The notes under the pieces are model-generated. The model was not told the DNA's origin and did no database searches. It saw only the letters and a list, made by a program, of their open reading frames with translations. Source: Clostridia bacterium (GTDB lineage: Bacteria > Bacillota > Clostridia > UMGS1883). From it: a stretch of DNA of 37,085 bases. Positions 25,843 through 34,497 of this stretch are shown here, in pieces. The translations under genes were made by a program, and so were the position numbers. Each line of letters begins with the position of its first letter. The first letter of the stretch is position 1. The stretch spans positions 1 through 37,085 of the forward strand of contig JAFYPR010000023.1 of NCBI GenBank assembly GCA_017547445.1. The letters are read 5' to 3'.

Positions 25843-28581
25843 TTATTCTAAATTAGCAGCACATCTTGCACAGATTGTGGGGTGGTCTGCGTTTGTGCCG
25901 ACAGTCTTTGATACTGTCCAGCATCTTTCGCACTTTTCGCCCTCTGCTGCAGCAATAGTAATATTATCTTCGCCCTCAGAGACACTTACGGAAGATACGA
26001 TGAAGATTTCTGCAAGGTCACCCTCGATGCCCTTTAAGAACTCATAGTCAGCCTTTGCTGTTATTTCAACGCTTGCCTCTAAGCTCTTACCAATCTTCTT
26101 TTCGCTTCTTGCTTCTTCCAGAGCCTTTAATACTCTTTCTCTTACTTCAAGAATCTTCGCCCACTTTGCTTCAACTGCTTCGTTTGCAAATTCAGCATTC
26201 GCTTTGGGCATATCGTTCATAAGAACGGAGAATTCTTCAGCATTCTTCACATGAGGCATATAGCTCCAGATTTCTTCCGATGTATAGCAAAGGAAGGGAG
26301 CAATAAGCTTAACGAGAGAGTCAAGAATAATGTACATAGCAGTCTGTGCACTTCTTCTTGTCTTACTGTCTGCCTTATGTGTGTAAAGACGGTCCTTAAT
26401 AATATCAAGATAAACATTACTCATATCAACAACGCAGAAGTTGTGGATATTGTGGTAAATCATATGGAATTCGTAGCTTTCGTAAGCTCCTGTAACCTTT
26501 TCAACAAGCTTATTGAGCGAGTTAAGTGCCCACTTATCCAGCTCGTCCATTTCGCTGTAAGCCACCATATCGCAATCGGGGTTGAAATCTGCAATGTTAC
26601 CTAAAATGTAACGGGCAGTATTTCTTATCTTTCTGTAAGCTTCACTTAACTGCTTAAGAATTTCATCAGAAATTCTCATATCAGTCTTATAGTCAGCGGA
26701 AACAACCCACAATCTTAAGATATCTGCGCCGTACTTTTCGATAATATCGTTAGGCGCAATACCGTTGCCCTTACTCTTACTCATCTTTGCGCCTGTCTGG
26801 TCAACAATCATACCGTGAGTGATAACTGTCTTATAGGGTGCGCAGCCACGTGCAGCAACACTCGTCAAAAGAGAAGACTGGAACCAGCCGCGGTACTGGT
26901 CGTTACCCTCAAGGTAAACGTCAGCAGGGAAAGTAAGAGACTTCTTAACATCAAGCACGCCTGCATGGCTGCTGCCTGAGTCAAACCAAACGTCCATGAT
27001 ATCCTTTTCCTTTGTGAAGGATGTGCATCCGCATTCACACGCCGTTCCTGCAGGCAAAATATCGTCGTCTGTTACCCATGCAATGGAGCCCTTTTCGCCA
27101 AAGCGTGTTGCAACAGCTTCAATAGACTCATCTGTAATAAGAGGCTTCTTACAGTCAGCACAGTAGAAAATCGGGATGGGAACACCCCATGTTCTCTGTC
27201 TGGAAATACACCAGTCGTTACGGTCTATTACCATTGATTTTATTCGATCTTCGCCCCATGAGGGAATCCACTTAACGCCTTCAATAGCCTTTACCGCTTC
27301 TTCCTTGATGTCGTCAACAGAAGCAAACCACTGCTCTGTAGCGCGGAATACAATAGGCTCGTGGCATCTCCAGCAGTGAGGATACTGGTGGATAATGGGA
27401 GTAAGTGCAAAGAGTGCGTTATCTGCTTTAAGTCTTTCAATAATCTTATCGTTACTCTTTTCGTAGAAGAGACCGTTAAATTCGCCTGCAAGCTCATTTA
27501 AGTAGCCCTTTTCGTCAACAGGAACGATAATGGGAATTTCCTTATACTTCTGACAAACAATATAGTCCTCCACACCATGACCGGGAGCTGTATGAACACA
27601 GCCTGTACCTGCATCAAGTGTAACGTGGTCGCCTACGATAATAAGGCTTTCACGGTCAATAAAGGGGTGGTAGCACTTAACATATTCAAGCTCAGACCCC
27701 TTTACTGTAGCTACAGTTTCATATTCTGTGATGCTTCCTGCCGCCATAGCAGATTCAACAAGCTCTGTTGCAACAACGTAAATCTCTTCCCCTGCCTTAA
27801 CAAGAGAATATTCAAAGTCGGGGTTAAGGGAAATTGCAACGTTTGCAGGAAGTGTCCATGTGGTTGTTGTCCAGATTACAAAGTAAACCTTTGATTTATC
27901 AATACCAAGTTTTTCAAATGTGCCGTTGTCTTCCTTAACGTTGAACTTAACGTAGATGGAATTAGCCTTATCCTCAGCGTACTCAATTTCAGCCTCGGCA
28001 AGAGCTGTTTCACACTCAGGGCACCAGTAAATGGGCTTAAGAGCACGGTACATATAACCCTTCTTAGCCATTGCACCGAAAATACGGATCTGCTCTGCTT
28101 CAAACTTAGGGTCTAATGTTACATAGATATCGTCCCAGTCACCGATGGAGCCAAGGCGCTGAATCTGCTTCTTCTGGTTTTCAACATAACCGAGCGCAAA
28201 GTCACGGCAGATTTCACGGAACTTAACAGGACCTGCCTGATCACGGTTAACACACAGCTTCTTTATCGCCTGTCTTTCGATGGGAAGACCGTGTGTGTCC
28301 CAGCCGTGGATGTAAGGAGCCTTAAAGCCACTCATATTCTTATAACGTGTAATAATGTCCTTAAGGGTCTTGTTAAGCGCATGACCCATATGCATATCAC
28401 CGTTTGCATAGGGAGGACCATCGTGCAGAATAAAGAGAGGCTTGCCCTCGTTATGCGCCATAAGACGGCCGTAAAGGTCCTCGTCAAGCCATTTTTTAAG
28501 TATTTCGGGTTCTCTCTGAGGAAGGGATGCCCTCATGGGGAACTCAGTTTTCGGAAGATTCAGTGTCTGACTGTAATCCAT
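25843..28581 (-). CDS. ileS: Isoleucyl-tRNA synthetase
   Basis: Charges tRNA-Ile and edits Val-tRNA-Ile. The 912-residue protein starts at 28581 because AAGGAG precedes this ATG and MDYSQTLNLPKTEFPMRASLPQREPE is the conserved IleS N-terminus; the longer reading frame lies within divIVA. HMGH occupies residues 64-67 and KMSKSKGNGI lies near 600. The CP1 editing domain (TTTTWTLPANVAI, GTGCVHTAPGHG) is present. The C-terminal zinc finger is CERCWTVSK...CARC. The start overlaps the divIVA end by 38 bases. No T-box leader is possible immediately upstream, because the upstream DNA is coding. Confidence 0.98.
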   Translation of the reverse strand: MDYSQTLNLPKTEFPMRASLPQREPEILKKWLDEDLYGRLMAHNEGKPLFILHDGPPYANGDMHMGHALNKTLKDIITRYKNMSGFKAPYIHGWDTHGLPIERQAIKKLCVNRDQAGPVKFREICRDFALGYVENQKKQIQRLGSIGDWDDIYVTLDPKFEAEQIRIFGAMAKKGYMYRALKPIYWCPECETALAEAEIEYAEDKANSIYVKFNVKEDNGTFEKLGIDKSKVYFVIWTTTTWTLPANVAISLNPDFEYSLVKAGEEIYVVATELVESAMAAGSITEYETVATVKGSELEYVKCYHPFIDRESLIIVGDHVTLDAGTGCVHTAPGHGVEDYIVCQKYKEIPIIVPVDEKGYLNELAGEFNGLFYEKSNDKIIERLKADNALFALTPIIHQYPHCWRCHEPIVFRATEQWFASVDDIKEEAVKAIEGVKWIPSWGEDRIKSMVIDRNDWCISRQRTWGVPIPIFYCADCKKPLITDESIEAVATRFGEKGSIAWVTDDDILPAGTACECGCTSFTKEKDIMDVWFDSGSSHAGVLDVKKSLTFPADVYLEGNDQYRGWFQSSLLTSVAARGCAPYKTVITHGMIVDQTGAKMSKSKGNGIAPNDIIEKYGADILRLWVVSADYKTDMRISDEILKQLSEAYRKIRNTARYILGNIADFNPDCDMVAYSEMDELDKWALNSLNKLVEKVTGAYESYEFHMIYHNIHNFCVVDMSNVYLDIIKDRLYTHKADSKTRRSAQTAMYIILDSLVKLIAPFLCYTSEEIWSYMPHVKNAEEFSVLMNDMPKANAEFANEAVEAKWAKILEVRERVLKALEEARSEKKIGKSLEASVEITAKADYEFLKGIEGDLAEIFIVSSVSVSEGEDNITIAAAEGEKCERCWTVSKTVGTNADHPTICARCAANLE

Positions 28582-29038
28582 CTTTACCACTCCTTGAATT
28601 AAGAATTTGTGCAACAAGTTGTTTCTGTGCATCAAGTATCGAATCGATCTGTACACTGTATGTATACAAATCGCTTGCAAGCTTTTCCTTTTCCTTAAGG
28701 GTCCGGTTAGCAGTAACCCTTGCACCCTCACGGATTAATTCGGCGTCATTTTCAGCCTTCTGTATAATGGCGTTAGCCTTCTCTGCCGCACTCTTACCTA
28801 AATCGTCGGCAGCCTTCTGTGCCACAATAAGTGTATCACGCATGGTGTCCTCCATGCTCTTGTATTTATTAACAAGGTCCTCTAAAACCTCAAGACGGTC
28901 GCGGAGACGTATGTTTTCCTTGTAAAGTGTCTCATAATCCCCCGCGATGACAGCAAATGTCTCGTCAACGTCGGCGGGCACATACTTGCCCAGTTTCTTT
29001 GTGAATTCAATCTTCTGAATTTCAAGTGGAGTAAGCAT
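28544..29038 (-). CDS. divIVA: DivIVA domain protein
   Basis: A 164-residue DivIVA-type septum or pole-targeting protein. The N-terminal LTPLEIQKIEFTKKLGKYVPADVDETFAVIAGDYETLY is the membrane-binding head with the conserved F-x-K start. Long coiled-coil heptads (about 36-70 and 85-150) follow. It lies between ylmH and ileS, the usual Firmicutes position. Its last 12 codons overlap the ileS start in another frame, so the final Ser/Glu/Asp-rich tail may be little constrained by function. Confidence 0.94.
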   Translation of the reverse strand: MLTPLEIQKIEFTKKLGKYVPADVDETFAVIAGDYETLYKENIRLRDRLEVLEDLVNKYKSMEDTMRDTLIVAQKAADDLGKSAAEKANAIIQKAENDAELIREGARVTANRTLKEKEKLASDLYTYSVQIDSILDAQKQLVAQILNSRSGKDGLQSDTESSEN

Positions 29039-29052
29039 TTTTCATCCCTGCC

Positions 29053-29817
29053 TTACATATATTTTTGTACTGTTATAAAAATACGCCCTTTTTTGCTTTT
29101 GCCGCTTATTTCACTAAGCCGCGCCTTGCCGTGATGCCTCACGGTAAGTATATCATTCTCCTTAATCTCCCTGTCGCACTTTGTGCACAAAAGCTGATTA
29201 AGGTAAAATTTCTGTCCTTCGATATATTCCTGTGCCTTGCTTCGGGAGGTTTTCAGCATAACCGAAACAACGCTGTCTGCCCTGAGCGAATTAACCGTGC
29301 CCGTGATTTCTTCAAACCTTATATCAATTTTCACGTCACCAACTTCACACTCAGCGCAATCTGTATACACACCGCCAACCTCTTTTAAGCTTTCCTGTAT
29401 GTATGATGCGATATTATCTTCGCAGAAGATTATCCATTCGCCCTCACCCCTGACAATGTCGCCTACGCTTTTTCTTTCAAGCCCTAAGCTCATAATACTG
29501 CCCAAAAGGTCGGGGTGCTTTAAATTTTCAATCCCCCGTCCCATCACCCTTACAGCCTTTATAGGGAATACTTCATCCTCGTAATGAGAGAAGCACAGCA
29601 TCACTCTGCCTGCTCCCTCATATCCGCCGAAGGTATGGTAAGGAATGGAATCAATATGTTTTTTACGCTCTTCAACTATTGCAAATTCCCTCTCCGATAA
29701 AAAAGAGGTGAACATTGCCATACCTTTCCTTTCAGCTGCCTGAGCCTTATCAAAAACCTTCGCTAATATTTCCCTGTCCTCGCCTGCCGAGGCAAGGAAT
29801 TTTTCACGGTTATTCAT
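29053..29817 (-). CDS. ylmH: YlmH family S4-domain RNA-binding protein
   Basis: A 254-residue protein linked to division and translation in Firmicutes. The N-terminal region (YHTFGGYEGAGRVMLCFSHY) matches YlmH. An S4 RNA-binding domain lies at about 180-245 (LRADSVVSVMLKTSRSKAQEYIEGQKFYLNQ, ENDILTVRHHGKARLSEI). Its start codon shares one base with the sepF stop. In some Firmicutes YlmH/RqcP-related S4 proteins act in ribosome rescue; whether this one does is inference. Confidence 0.92.
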   Translation of the reverse strand: MNNREKFLASAGEDREILAKVFDKAQAAERKGMAMFTSFLSEREFAIVEERKKHIDSIPYHTFGGYEGAGRVMLCFSHYEDEVFPIKAVRVMGRGIENLKHPDLLGSIMSLGLERKSVGDIVRGEGEWIIFCEDNIASYIQESLKEVGGVYTDCAECEVGDVKIDIRFEEITGTVNSLRADSVVSVMLKTSRSKAQEYIEGQKFYLNQLLCTKCDREIKENDILTVRHHGKARLSEISGKSKKGRIFITVQKYM

Positions 29818-30254
29818 CAGATGTCAAGGGAGAAGTCAGCCGAGCCCATAAGCTCTGCCGCCACGTCGCCTTCGATTTCAATACCGTTAGGAGTAATGAG
29901 GAAGATGTCGTTTGATACCTTCTGCATACTTCCGTCAACAGCAAAGGTTGCGCCGTAGATAACGTCCACAACTCTTGCGGCGTCATTTCTGTCAAGACGC
30001 GCGATGGAGAACACTACAGGCACTCTTTCCTTAAGGTGGTTGATGATAGGCTTAACGCTTGCGGAAGAGTCAAGCTTTGCAATAACAATCTTGCTTGCGT
30101 TTCCGCTTGAAATGGGGACAACCCTTGCTCTTCTCATGCCTGTAAAAGAGCTTTCCTCCCTTACTCTCGCAGGGGCTTTTTCTTCAATTTCCATTTCGTC
30201 ATCTTCATCAACGTCGGGGACAATGAATTTCTTGATAGTATCTATAATTGCCAT
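29817..30254 (-). CDS. sepF: Cell division protein SepF
   Basis: A 145-residue FtsZ-binding protein that aids Z-ring assembly at the membrane. The N-terminal amphipathic region (MAIIDTIKKFIVPD) fits membrane tethering, an acidic linker follows, and the SepF fold is seen in VVFSIARLDRNDAARVVDVIYGATFAVDGSMQKVSNDIFLITPNGIEI. It lies between yggS and ylmH. The membrane protein gene ylmG, often found between sepF and ylmH, is absent here. Confidence 0.95.
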   Translation of the reverse strand: MAIIDTIKKFIVPDVDEDDEMEIEEKAPARVREESSFTGMRRARVVPISSGNASKIVIAKLDSSASVKPIINHLKERVPVVFSIARLDRNDAARVVDVIYGATFAVDGSMQKVSNDIFLITPNGIEIEGDVAAELMGSADFSLDI

Positions 30255-30268
30255 AATACTTCTCTCCT

Positions 30269-30943
30269 CTATATTCTTTTTCCGAAAATCAGGGAGCCTA
30301 CACGGACCATGGTTGCGCCCTCTTCAACAGCCACCGTATAATCACCGCTCATGCCCATTGAAAGTGTATCAAAATCCACGTTGTCTTTTCTGTAAAAATC
30401 AAACAGCTCACGAGCCTTTTTGAAAACCCATCTTACCATCTCGGGCTCGTCGCACTTAGGCGCCATTGTCATAAAACCTCTTACCCTTATAAACGCAAGT
30501 TCCCTTATCTTAATTATTATATCTTTTATTTCGTCTGTTGTCAAACCATATTTACTGATTTCACCCGATATATTTACTTCCAAAAGCACATCCTGAATGA
30601 CATTTTTCTTTTGGGCAATGCGGTTTATCTCTTCCGCCAGCTCAAAGGAGTCAACCGAGTGAATTAATTCCGCCTTGCCTACCACATATTTTGCCTTATT
30701 TTTCTGCAGATGTCCGATAAGATGCCAGCTTGCTTCGGGGAAAGAATCAAACTTGTCCATCATTTCCTGAACACGGTTTTCGCCAAATGTACTGCACCCA
30801 TGGTCATAAGCTTCTCTTATAAGGTCAACACCATGGGTTTTAGTCACCGCAATAAGAGTAACCCCGTCCTCTCTGCCTGCTCTTTTTTTTGCTTTTTCTA
30901 TTTCGTTTTCAACAAATTCCAGTTGTGTTTTTACATCTGCCAT
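30269..30943 (-). CDS. YggS/PROSC family pyridoxal phosphate homeostasis protein
   Basis: A 224-residue alanine-racemase-like barrel with PLP on Lys35 (LIAVTKTHGVDLIREAY). GENRVQEMMDK, WHLIGHLQKNKAKYVV and LSMGMSGDYTVAVEEGATMVRVGSLIFGKR are family signatures. The start at 30943 is chosen because GCAGGGA precedes it by a few bases and because it lies one base past the stop of the aroE-aroK fusion gene; the upstream in-frame extension would overlap that gene. The family buffers free PLP; it is the ylmE equivalent of the Firmicutes division cluster. Confidence 0.94.
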   Translation of the reverse strand: MADVKTQLEFVENEIEKAKKRAGREDGVTLIAVTKTHGVDLIREAYDHGCSTFGENRVQEMMDKFDSFPEASWHLIGHLQKNKAKYVVGKAELIHSVDSFELAEEINRIAQKKNVIQDVLLEVNISGEISKYGLTTDEIKDIIIKIRELAFIRVRGFMTMAPKCDEPEMVRWVFKKARELFDFYRKDNVDFDTLSMGMSGDYTVAVEEGATMVRVGSLIFGKRI

Positions 30944-30944
30944 A

Positions 30945-32279
30945 TCAATCCCTGCCCATATAAAGCTCAAGTATTATATCTGCCGCCTGACCTCTTTCAA
31001 GGTTTGTGACATCAACTGTAAAGTCGCAGTTTTTGTATGCTTCACGCCTTGAGTCCAGAAGAGCTTTTGCCTCTTCCTTTGTTTTACCCGACAAAAGAGG
31101 ACGCGATGCGGTATTACCGCCAATATTTTCAAAAACCTTGTCAATATCAGCCTCTAAGCAGAAAACCATATTATTTTCCCTTAAAAGGTCAATATTTTCT
31201 CTTCTTATAACCGCGCCTCCGCCCAGAGAAATAACTGCGCCTTTTTTATTTTTAAGCCTTTTTATAACTTCACTTTCTTTATTGCGGAAATGCTCTTCGC
31301 CAAACGCGGCAAAAATGTCCTTTATCTCCATTCCCGTTTCTTTTTCGATAATTTCGTCCGTGTCGATAAACTCCGCTCCCGTAAGGGCGCAAAGCCTTTT
31401 TGCCACCGTGGTTTTACCCGTACCCATAAAGCCTGTCAAAACAATGCTTTCTTCAAGCTCTGTCATTCGGTAAAGATAATCAACCGTCTCTTTTGAGACC
31501 TCGTTTCCCGTGAAAAGCTCAAAGGCAATAACCGCCTGATTTATGAGCATTCCTATACCGCCAACGGTTTTAAAGCCTGCCTCTCTTGCCATTTTTAAAA
31601 ATGCCGTCTCACGGGGACAATATACAATATCACATACAACAGCTTCTTTTTTCAGCATATCAAGGTTATCTGTTGGTGTTTCATCGGAATTCATACCAAC
31701 GCTTGTTGTATTGACAATAATATCCGCCTTGAAATCTCCTTCATAGCAACAGGCAAGGTCGGGATAGTATGTATTTATTCTTTCTGCCAGCTTTTCTGCT
31801 TTTTCTTTTGTTCTGTTTATGATACCGATTTTTTCTGTGCCCGCATCTGCAAGTGCCATCGCCACTCCCTGTGCCGCACCGCCTGCACCTATAACTACAA
31901 CTGCTTTCCCCTTCACATCAATGCCCTTATATTCAAGCGAGCGGATAAACCCCGCTCCGTCTGTGTTGTAGCCTTTTATTACGCCGTTTGTGTTCACAAG
32001 CGTGTTACAGGCACCCATTTTTTCTGCAAAGGGGTCAACCTCGTCACAAAGCTCAAATGCCTTGATTTTGTGAGGGATGGTTACATTAAAGCCCCTGATG
32101 TTAAGCGCACGCATACCGTCTATCGCCTTGCCTGCCTCACCTTCTGTGACACGGAAAGCCGAATATGTATAATCAAGGTTCATTTTTTCAATCATTGTAT
32201 TGTGCAGCCGGGGTGATATGGAATGGCTTACGGGGTTTCCTATAACACCCAGCTGAATTGTCCTGCCTGTTATGTTCAT
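30945..32279 (-). CDS. Fused shikimate dehydrogenase / shikimate kinase
   Basis: A 444-residue bifunctional protein catalysing two successive steps of chorismate synthesis. Residues 1-272 are AroE: GNPVSHSISPRLHN (shikimate site), catalytic Lys71 in NVTIPHK, Asp107 in GYNTDGAGF, and NADP-loop GAGGAAQG (131-138). Residues of about 276-444 are AroK: Walker A GFMGTGKTT, Asp-x-Asp (FIDTDEII), FR of GEEHFRNKE, GGG in ISLGGGAV and lid RPLL. No stop or frameshift separates the halves. GGAGA precedes the ATG; 4 bases separate it from yqeG. AroE-AroK fusions are known in some Clostridia, so this is uncommon rather than new. Confidence 0.95.
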   Translation of the reverse strand: MNITGRTIQLGVIGNPVSHSISPRLHNTMIEKMNLDYTYSAFRVTEGEAGKAIDGMRALNIRGFNVTIPHKIKAFELCDEVDPFAEKMGACNTLVNTNGVIKGYNTDGAGFIRSLEYKGIDVKGKAVVVIGAGGAAQGVAMALADAGTEKIGIINRTKEKAEKLAERINTYYPDLACCYEGDFKADIIVNTTSVGMNSDETPTDNLDMLKKEAVVCDIVYCPRETAFLKMAREAGFKTVGGIGMLINQAVIAFELFTGNEVSKETVDYLYRMTELEESIVLTGFMGTGKTTVAKRLCALTGAEFIDTDEIIEKETGMEIKDIFAAFGEEHFRNKESEVIKRLKNKKGAVISLGGGAVIRRENIDLLRENNMVFCLEADIDKVFENIGGNTASRPLLSGKTKEEAKALLDSRREAYKNCDFTVDVTNLERGQAADIILELYMGRD

Positions 32280-32283
32280 ACTG

Positions 32284-32772
32284 TCATCTCCTGATAAAGG
32301 GTTTTTCCCCTATACGCTTGAGCTTTATATACCACGGTTCATTTTTCTCATCTATAGGCTTAACTAAAATCGTAAGACAACCTGCTCTGTTTCCGCCCCA
32401 TATGTCGGTAAAAATCTGGTCACCTACAGCCGCTGTCTTCTCTGCCTCAATGCCCATAACCTCTGCCGCCTTCAGGTACCCGTAGGCACGGGGTTTTAAT
32501 GCGTCGGACACAAAATTTTCAATCCCTATCCTTTCGGCAAAAGCCTTTACCCTCTCATAATTGTTGTTTGAAACAACGCAGATTCCAATGCCGTTATCCT
32601 TCATATCCCTGAGAAAATTTTTCACATTTTCCGTAGGATTGGGGTCATCATGAGGCACTAAGGTATTATCTATATCAAGCACCACAGCCTCCATACCCAT
32701 TTTTGTGAGCATGGAGGCAGTGATTTCACTTATATTTTCCGCATAAAGGTCCGGATATAAATTTCTCATCAT
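32284..32772 (-). CDS. YqeG family HAD IIIA-type phosphatase
   Basis: A 162-residue HAD-superfamily protein: [13 protein letters not shown] is motif I, CVVSNNN motif [12 protein letters not shown] supplies the Lys, and [15 protein letters not shown] motif IV. YqeG-type proteins include phosphatidylglycerophosphatase-like members; the substrate here is unknown. The start is ATG at 32772, whose ATGA overlaps the leuB stop (a second ATG follows at 32769). Upstream in-frame starts lie inside leuB. Confidence 0.9.
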   Translation of the reverse strand: MMRNLYPDLYAENISEITASMLTKMGMEAVVLDIDNTLVPHDDPNPTENVKNFLRDMKDNGIGICVVSNNNYERVKAFAERIGIENFVSDALKPRAYGYLKAAEVMGIEAEKTAAVGDQIFTDIWGGNRAGCLTILVKPIDEKNEPWYIKLKRIGEKPFIRR

Positions 32773-33827
32773 AATCTTTCTACCACGGCGTCGCCCATTT
32801 CCTTGCAACCGACAAATTCCCCGCCGCCTGCGATATCGCCTGTTCTTATTCCGTCCTCCAAAACCTTTGCAACCGCATTTTCAATGCAATCAGCCTCGTC
32901 CTTCATGTCAAAGGAATAGCGGAGCATCATAGCACCTGAGAGGATAGTTGCCAGAGGGTTAGCCTTATTTTCACCTGCAATATCGGGTGCAGAGCCGTGT
33001 ACAGGCTCGTACATACCGAACGTGCCGTCACCTAAGGATGCTGAAGGAAGCATACCTATAGAGCCTGTAATCTGGCTTGCCTCGTCAGAGAGGATGTCGC
33101 CGAAGATATTGCTTGTTGCAATAACGTCAAACTGACGGGGGTTTCTCACAAGCTGCATGGATGCATTGTCAACATAAAGGTAGTCAACACTCACTTCGGG
33201 GTACTTAGGCGCAACCTCTCTCGTTACCTCTCTCCAGAGACGGGAGGATTCAAGTACGTTTGCCTTGTCAACAACCGTAACGTGCTTATTTCTCTTCATT
33301 GCAATTTCAAATGCGTGGATTAAAAGGCGTTCAACCTCACTTTTTGAATAGCTTTCTGTATCGTATGCCCAGTCGCCCGTTTCATTTCTTCCGCTTTCGC
33401 CAAAGTAAATACCGCCTGTCAGTTCACGTACAATCATAATGTCAATACCGTCGCCGATGATTTCGCTCTTTAAGGGAGAAGCAGAGCTTAACTCCTTATA
33501 CATCGTGGCAGGACGAAGGTTTGCATAAAGGTTTAAGCCTCCTCTGAGACCTAAAAGTGCCTGTTCGGGACGGATACCGGGGATGTTTTCCCACTTGGGA
33601 CCGCCAACAGCGCCTAAAAGCACGCTGTCACTTGCCTTTGCCCTCTCAAGGGTTTCTTCTGTAAGCGGCTTGCCGTATTCGTCAATACTGCAGCCGCCTG
33701 CAAGCAAATATTCGTACTTAAACTCGTGACCGAACTTTTCAGCCACCTTGTCCAAAACCTTTATTGTTTCTTTTACAACCTCGGGACCAATTCCGTCCCC
33801 GGGAATAACCGCTATATTCTTAATCAT
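32769..33827 (-). CDS. leuB: 3-isopropylmalate dehydrogenase
   Basis: Oxidative decarboxylation of 3-isopropylmalate, the third leucine step. The 352-residue protein has [11 protein letters not shown] at the N-terminus, [20 protein letters not shown], the substrate/Mg2+ segment [26 protein letters not shown] and [31 protein letters not shown] precedes the ATG. The 179 bases between leuD and leuB hold repeat copy D. Confidence 0.97.
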   Translation of the reverse strand: MIKNIAVIPGDGIGPEVVKETIKVLDKVAEKFGHEFKYEYLLAGGCSIDEYGKPLTEETLERAKASDSVLLGAVGGPKWENIPGIRPEQALLGLRGGLNLYANLRPATMYKELSSASPLKSEIIGDGIDIMIVRELTGGIYFGESGRNETGDWAYDTESYSKSEVERLLIHAFEIAMKRNKHVTVVDKANVLESSRLWREVTREVAPKYPEVSVDYLYVDNASMQLVRNPRQFDVIATSNIFGDILSDEASQITGSIGMLPSASLGDGTFGMYEPVHGSAPDIAGENKANPLATILSGAMMLRYSFDMKDEADCIENAVAKVLEDGIRTGDIAGGGEFVGCKEMGDAVVERL

Positions 33828-33851
33828 TTTAATTTTCCTTTCTTTTGCTAC

Positions 33852-33978
33852 TTTGATTAGGTAACTGCAACAGTTTTATAAGGAACAGGGACAGGGCTGC
33901 TTTTTAAAGTCGGGAGACGACTTTAAAAAGGGCATCTGCGGATGTCTTTTCACCCGCTGTCCCGTGTTGTGGGCTTTA
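33852..33978 (-). repeat. 127-bp structured repeat, copy D (reverse orientation)
   Basis: Complete copy between leuD and leuB, oriented opposite to A-C. Read on the minus strand it starts TAAAGCCCACAACACGGGAC and ends GTTGCAGTTACCTAATCAAA. Hairpin II (CTTTTTAAAGTCG / CGACTTTAAAAAG) is a 13-bp stem, with changes on both arms relative to copies B and C. Hairpin I has one unpaired change (GATGCC). In the leu mRNA the element therefore appears in the sense opposite to that in the pan mRNA. Confidence 0.88.
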
Positions 33979-34006
33979 GTCCATTTGTTCCTTAATTCTT
34001 CATTTA

Positions 34007-34495
34007 TTATAATTTCTGCTGTGCGTAGCCTACCAAGCCGCCGCATTCAACGATTTCCTGGATGAATTCGGGGAAGGGTGTTGTAGTATATTCCTTACCC
34101 TTTGTTTCGTTACGGATAATACCCTTCGACAAATCAGCAGATATAATATCGCCTTTCTCCGCCTCGTTAACACATTCTTCACTTTCTAAAATGGGAAGAC
34201 CGATATTGATACTGTTACGATAGAAGATACGTGCAAAGCTCTTTGCAATAATAAGGTCGATACCGCTTGCCTTTATTGCAATGGGTGCATGCTCACGGGA
34301 GGAGCCGCAGCCGAAGTTCCATCCGCCTATCATAATATCGCCAGAGGCTACATTATCAACAAAGGTCTTGTCGATATCCTCCATGCAATGTGCCGCAAGC
34401 TCCTTCTCTACACTCGTATTAAGATATCTTGCAGGGATGATAACGTCTGTATCAACATTATCGCCGTATTTAAAAACATTTCCTTTTACGTTCAT
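34007..34495 (-). CDS. leuD: 3-isopropylmalate dehydratase small subunit
   Basis: Small subunit of isopropylmalate isomerase. The 162-residue protein has [15 protein letters not shown] at the N-terminus and the swivelling-domain motif [17 protein letters not shown], followed by [16 protein letters not shown]. The length matches the archaeal/clostridial type paired with the ~420-residue LeuC. Two bases separate it from leuC. Confidence 0.97.
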   Translation of the reverse strand: MNVKGNVFKYGDNVDTDVIIPARYLNTSVEKELAAHCMEDIDKTFVDNVASGDIMIGGWNFGCGSSREHAPIAIKASGIDLIIAKSFARIFYRNSINIGLPILESEECVNEAEKGDIISADLSKGIIRNETKGKEYTTTPFPEFIQEIVECGGLVGYAQQKL

Positions 34496-34497
34496 GA

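Noticed and set aside
28582-28700. T-box leader ahead of ileS
   Set aside because: The upstream DNA is coding for divIVA, and no T-box core sequence or terminator is visible.
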